DNA of 64,000 bases from NCBI RefSeq assembly GCF_008831285.2, contig NC_045144.1, forward strand, positions 21,033,716-21,097,715, read 5' to 3'. This document shows positions 59,642 through 64,000 of this stretch, in pieces. The position numbers and the translations under genes were made by a program. The notes beneath the pieces were generated by a model. It was not told where the DNA came from. It did not search any database and saw only the letters and a list, made by a program, of their open reading frames with translations. Position 1 is the stretch's first letter. Each line of letters begins with the position of its first letter. The stretch comes from Nymphaea colorata (lineage: Eukaryota; Streptophyta; Magnoliopsida; Nymphaeales; Nymphaeaceae).

Positions 59642-60931
59642 ATGATCAAGCAGATACTGGGTAGGTTGCCGCGGAAGCCGTCGAAATCGGCGGACGGCAA
59701 CGATTCTGGGGAGAATGTGGGTTCTTCTCCGGGATCGGCTGCTGCTAGTCTCGTTGGGGGCATCAATAATCTTATTAATTCCACGTCGTCTTCGATTTCG
59801 AATCATTTGAAGGCAAATTCGGGTTCCGGAAGGTCCTCTTTTTCGAGCTCAACCAGGAGTAATGGCTCGACGGGTACTGCCAAATCTGGGCAGGGGAAGA
59901 AGAACGGCAACGGAATTCAGGCGGGTGCTGGAAATGCCAATGGTGGTATCCCGGTTTCGTCTTTGTCGTCCTCCTACGAAGCTCTGCCGGGTTTCAGGGA
60001 TGTGCCAAGCTCTGAGAAGCAGAATCTGTTGGTAAGAAAGCTGAATATGTGTTGCGTGATTTTCGATTTCACCGATCCCTCGAAGAATCTGAAGGAGAAG
60101 GACATCAAACGGCAGACATTGCTCGAGCTCGTCGATTACATAAGCTCCGTTAATGGCAGATTCAGTGAGACTGCAATGCAGGAGATCACTAAGATGGTAG
60201 CCTGCAACTTGTTTAGGACGTTCCTTTCGTCGAATCGCGAGAACAAGCTGCCGGAAGCGGTTGATCCGGAAGAGGAGGAGCCTTTGATGGATCCGGCATG
60301 GCAGCATTTACAGATCGTCTACGAATTCTTGCTTAGATTTATTGCCTCGAGCGAGACGGATGCTAAGTTGGCCAAGAGGTACATTGATCACTCCTTTGTT
60401 TTGAGGCTGCTTGATCTCTTCGATTCCGAAGACCCAAGGGAAAGGGACTACTTGAAGACCATTCTTCATCGAATCTACGGGAAGTTCATGGTGCATCGAC
60501 CATTCATTCGGAAAGCAATCAACTACATCTTTTATCGTTTTATTTTCGAAACCGAGAAGCATAATGGGATCGCCGAACTGTTGGAAATCTTGGGGAGCAT
60601 AATCAATGGCTTTGCCTTGCCATTGAAAGAGGAGCATAAGCTTTTCCTTGTTCGTGCTTTGATTCCATTACATAAGCCCAAATGTGTTTCCATGTATCAT
60701 CAGCAGCTGTCATACTGCGTTACCCAGTTCGTGGAGAAGGACTTCAAGTTGGCCGACACAGTCATTGGAGGCCTATTGAAGTACTGGCCAGTTACAAATA
60801 GTTCGAAGGAGGTCATGTTTCTTGGGGAGCTGGAGGAAGTGCTGGAAGAGACTCAGGCGGCTGAATTCCAGCGTTGCATGGTACCATTGTTCCGTCGGAT
60901 TGCTCGTTGTTTGAATAGCTCTCATTTTCAG
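59642..60931 (+). CDS. PP2A 57 kDa regulatory subunit B-prime (B56 family), first coding exon; rest beyond window
   Basis: B56 proteins are regulatory subunits that bind the PP2A A/C core and select its substrates. The ATG at 59642 opens [16 protein letters not shown], the typical plant B-prime start; an earlier in-frame extension lacks an ATG and is leader. Residues 18-108 are a Ser/Gly-rich low-complexity tail. From [11 protein letters not shown] (111) to 430 runs the conserved B56 HEAT-like region: [91 protein letters not shown] and [10 protein letters not shown]. The exon ends at CAG|GTAATG after Q430, phase 0. In this family the next residues are usually VAERALFLWNN; instead the genomic frame turns unrelated and reaches a stop at 61018, as expected for an intron. 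The full protein should be about 500 residues. Confidence 0.92.
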
Positions 60932-63900
60932 GTAATGGATTTTGCGCAGAATGGGGATCTGCTTGTTATTATTGATATGTTTGTATTTCATCTTATTCCA
61001 TTTTGCACGTGTTGGTAGTTTGGCCTTTACCTGTTTCTAGCATCCATTTTCACCATCATGCTTGTGATCATCTTTTCAATATTGGAAACCATGTTCAAAC
61101 CGATGCCATATTATGATTGGACGAGTCGATGTTCGACATTCTCAGCCAATGCAGCAATGTTCTCATGCCTGCTACACAACCATGGAATACTGTTAATCTG
61201 TGGATTGCTAATATCCTCGCTCATATGCTTGGAAGCATCTGATTTTCATCCTAATATACCTTATCAATGGGTTGGTACTTCCTACTGTTTCAAATGTGTA
61301 GAACACACATATCTACTGCTTCAAATGTGTAGAACACACATATCTACTGCTTCAAATGTGTAGAACACACATATCTCTTTGTTCAAGCTCCTCCAGTTCT
61401 ATTTGGAACGTCGATTTACTTTTTTTTTTTCTTTTTGCTTCCACCCTTCATGGTTCTTCTACCAACTACAGAGTTTTGTTTCTTCTTTTTTGTGGCTGAT
61501 GAAGTGGCATTAGCAGAAAAGCTTTCATTTGTGAATTGAAACACTTTGCTGTGAGAAGTGTTATTAAGTTACCCTTGGTGACTATAGTGATACAGATTCT
61601 TCTTCTGGGATCCGAAAATCAGTAGGGAATACTTTCGGGATGTTGTTCTGAACGATTGCGGACTTGGTATTCACAAATTCAAGAAACATAGGAACAATAT
61701 TGTAAAGTACTTGGACAACCCCTTCTCACCCCCTTCTCACCTGTCATACTATTTTTGGCGCATCCTTTTCTCAAGTTTTGCTCAGCTTCTTAAATAACTT
61801 GGAAGATGATGGTGTTTTGATTGCTTTCAGTTTCCAGTAAAAGAAGAGATTTAGCCTTAAATAAGCTGAGAATGTTGTGTTTTTAGTTTGAATTTTTCCT
61901 CACCATGCATTTAACGATTTTAAGATACTCTTAAGAGTAGTGGATGGTTAGATACAGCAAGCTTTCCCCTAGCATGTCCTTGGAGAGAAAGTTTGTTGAA
62001 TTGCAGCAAGTCTGGTTAATTATGTGTATGTGTTCATGTATTCATCAATACATGTATATGTCTCTTATGAACATTGTAGCTATGTACTTTCCATAATAGG
62101 AAATTCAGTAACGCATTTCGTCTATATTTTGGGCCTTCCTACTTCTTCATCTGAAACAATCCAAGGTTTTTAATTTGGTTACTTAATTGATGATGTTTAA
62201 AAAATTTCATACTACTTGTTAACAGTCTTTGAAAAATGTTAAGCCCTTCTTCCTTCGTATTGTATCTATGTATAATGGAGGAAAAATTCAGATTCAGCGG
62301 CATAAAGATGATAAGTGATTTCGCTATTATTGGGCTGCTGTCTCACATACCCTTCTCAATGTGGTCTGCCGTCTGCACATCCTGGAAACCATCGATTTGC
62401 AAGGAAAATGGAACAAGGGACAGGATGATGAGTTGGACATCTAGAGAGAGACTGTGAGGGAAAACGAAGAACGAGGGAAACTTATGGATGTTAAATTATC
62501 TGTTCACCAAAGATAGAAATAAAAAGACCTAAATTTTGAAGTATGATATTAATGCATGCTTTTATAGGTTGATTTGATATGTAAAAAATTTTCTGTGTTT
62601 AGTTGGTGAGAATGTCATTCACATGATGGTGCCAATTGGAGGATAACTGGGGTATGGAAGCCTTTACCACTAGGCTTAGGGCCTCTTTGTAATTTAATCT
62701 CTGCCTTCGATTGTAAGACTTTTAGTCACATGATCTTTAACCTTTATACCTCCTGGGTTCCTTTATTTTATTTTCCTGGACCATGTACATTGAACTTTAT
62801 TCTGCCTTTAGGTCCTTCAACATCCCAACTTTCATTTGTACATATGGATTATGTTACGCTTCTTCTTACCACTAGATTTGAGATTGTTTGATGCTCTTGT
62901 CAGTCCTTCATATGAGTAGCAGGATTATGTTACTTCTCCCACTACTTCTACATTAGTTTCACATGCTTCTTCTTTGCGAGAATGTTTGGTGCTCATGTCC
63001 TTCATATGAGCAGCATCTTTCAGTTGGCTGAACTTATGTGGCTACATTAATTTGCATCAATGATCACCATGCTGTTCACCTGTTCTTCCCTGAGTCTATT
63101 GTCGTATGTTCTGACCATTTACATACTAATCGGGTTATAAATTATATTCCAGCAAAAGCTTCATCTTTGTCTTTATGGGATCAGAATTAAGACTTTCAAG
63201 TTGAAGTAGGTTAAAAGTTCAGTGCCAGCATTTCATTGATGCAACCAGGTGAGGTCCATATAATGCCAGTTTGCTTGTTGCGTCTCATGGATATGTGGTT
63301 GAAGATATCGTGATGTAGCCATGCTTATGAAGATTCAAACATTGTTTATGTATAGGGGACAAAATGGACCCATTCTATATACTTGCTAGTAAAAAAGAAA
63401 AAAATAATAACGGGTGCTAAAATGGAAGAAGGTTTTCCTAGTATTAAATGGAAGCAATAAATGATTTGTAAAGGCTTGAAAATTGTGGCATTTACATGCA
63501 CAAGCACTAGTACTGTAGTACTGGATATTTGAGGATAAAAAATGAAGGGCGTGTTTGGCTACATGAGAAATCATCCAGACTGCTCTCTGCCTTGGAGGAT
63601 AACACCATGGTAAGAAATTGGAACTTTACAGGTCCAACAATTTTCCATCTTTTTCATATAAAAATGGGAGAAGGGCGTAAGATTGTCAGCAGTGAAGTTG
63701 TGACATGTTAGAAAGGGTAGTGTATGGAAGTGACTTTCTTCAAAGTGAAGAAAGTCCCACTCATTAAACATGAACAAATATGCTCAAATGGAAATGTCCA
63801 AGGTGGTGATGCTATAATTTGAGCTTCATTAGTTCTGATCCCTGAACTTAAGAGATGAACATCCACAATGTGTGGATACTGGATAGGAACACAAGTTGAA

Positions 63901-64000
63901 CAAGTTGGAAATCTTAAAGATCCAATTCCCTGGTTGTGAATGTGATCTGCATGGGGTTCCTTAAAAAGGGAAGTAGTGAAAGTACAACATGGAGTTCTAT
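60932..64000 (+). other. Long intron of the PP2A B-prime gene (continues beyond window)
   Basis: Starts with a GTAATG donor. I searched for the expected next exon (alanine-glutamate-arginine-rich start, LFLWNN-like) and found none to the window end, so the intron is at least about 3.07 kb. The sequence is T-rich, as in plant introns. No other gene is supported; ORFs here are short and lack motifs. If the downstream exon does not exist, the gene would be truncated. Confidence 0.6.
61284..61376. repeat. Three-copy 31-bp tandem repeat in the PP2A intron
   Basis: Three near-identical units containing CAAATGTGTAGAACACACAT start at 61291, 61322 and 61353. The motif GTGTAGAACACAC is itself partly palindromic. 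Confidence 0.9.

Noticed and set aside
59276-59806. Minus-strand ORFs of 176 and 77 aa over the PP2A leader and exon
   Set aside because: They overlap the conserved plus-strand exon and show no known motif; the arginine-rich composition follows from the opposite strand.

Overview
This looks like nuclear DNA from a flowering plant, probably not a grass. It is AT-rich, with long TA microsatellites, many short hAT-like elements (MITEs), two solo LTRs, a decayed Ty1/copia gag, and one recognisable conserved plant gene: the large first coding exon of a PP2A B-prime (B56) regulatory subunit at the right end. The species cannot be named from the sequence. All homology statements come from reading the sequence by eye; no alignment or database search was run.

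The dominant feature is a dispersed cluster of small intronless RING-H2 genes in two related subfamilies. Subfamily A (208 aa, basic linker before the RING) has a copy cut by the window start (1-435), full copies at 20949-21575 (+), 29765-30391 (-) and 51229-51855 (+), and a fragment at 34080-34314. Subfamily B (264-269 aa, acidic linker) has copies at 2265-3059 (+), 18726-19520 (-), 27107-27901 (-), a divergent one at 37429-38238 (+), and one with an in-frame internal deletion at 23436-23945 (+). All carry the same ligand pattern C-x2-C-x14-C-x-H-x2-H-x2-C-x10-C-x2-C at the extreme C terminus. They are predicted E3 ubiquitin ligases with an N-terminal region I do not recognise.

Layout: 1-3.8 kb A+B unit (+); 3.8-10.5 kb transposon-rich DNA with solo LTR 1; 10.9-12.9 kb inverted gene fragment plus a promoter-only copy of the PP2A gene 5-prime region; 13-18 kb mostly unique DNA; 18-20.1 kb inverted B unit; 20.6-30.7 kb a large inverted repeat (A-B / B-A) around a 1.45 kb spacer; 31-36 kb relic units, tandem repeats, the A fragment and a second copy of the spacer sequence; 37-40 kb divergent B gene and a second copy of the inverted gene fragment; 40-46 kb repeats; 47-49 kb copia gag relic and solo LTR 2; 50.6-52.7 kb an A gene directly downstream of a long foldback that contains a mirrored copy of its own promoter; 53-58 kb third copies of the repeat modules; 58.3-64 kb PP2A B-prime promoter, exon 1 and the start of a long intron.

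The window is best read as repeated segmental duplication and inversion of a few modules: the RING unit, the SKEGSFF exon module, the PP2A upstream module and an intergenic module. The result is several potential dsRNA-forming inverted repeats made of gene and promoter sequence. The most interesting points are the promoter foldback at 50.6-51.2 kb, the RING-only fragment sitting inside a hairpin at 33.9-35.0 kb, the 4 kb inverted repeat, and the promoter-only PP2A copies.
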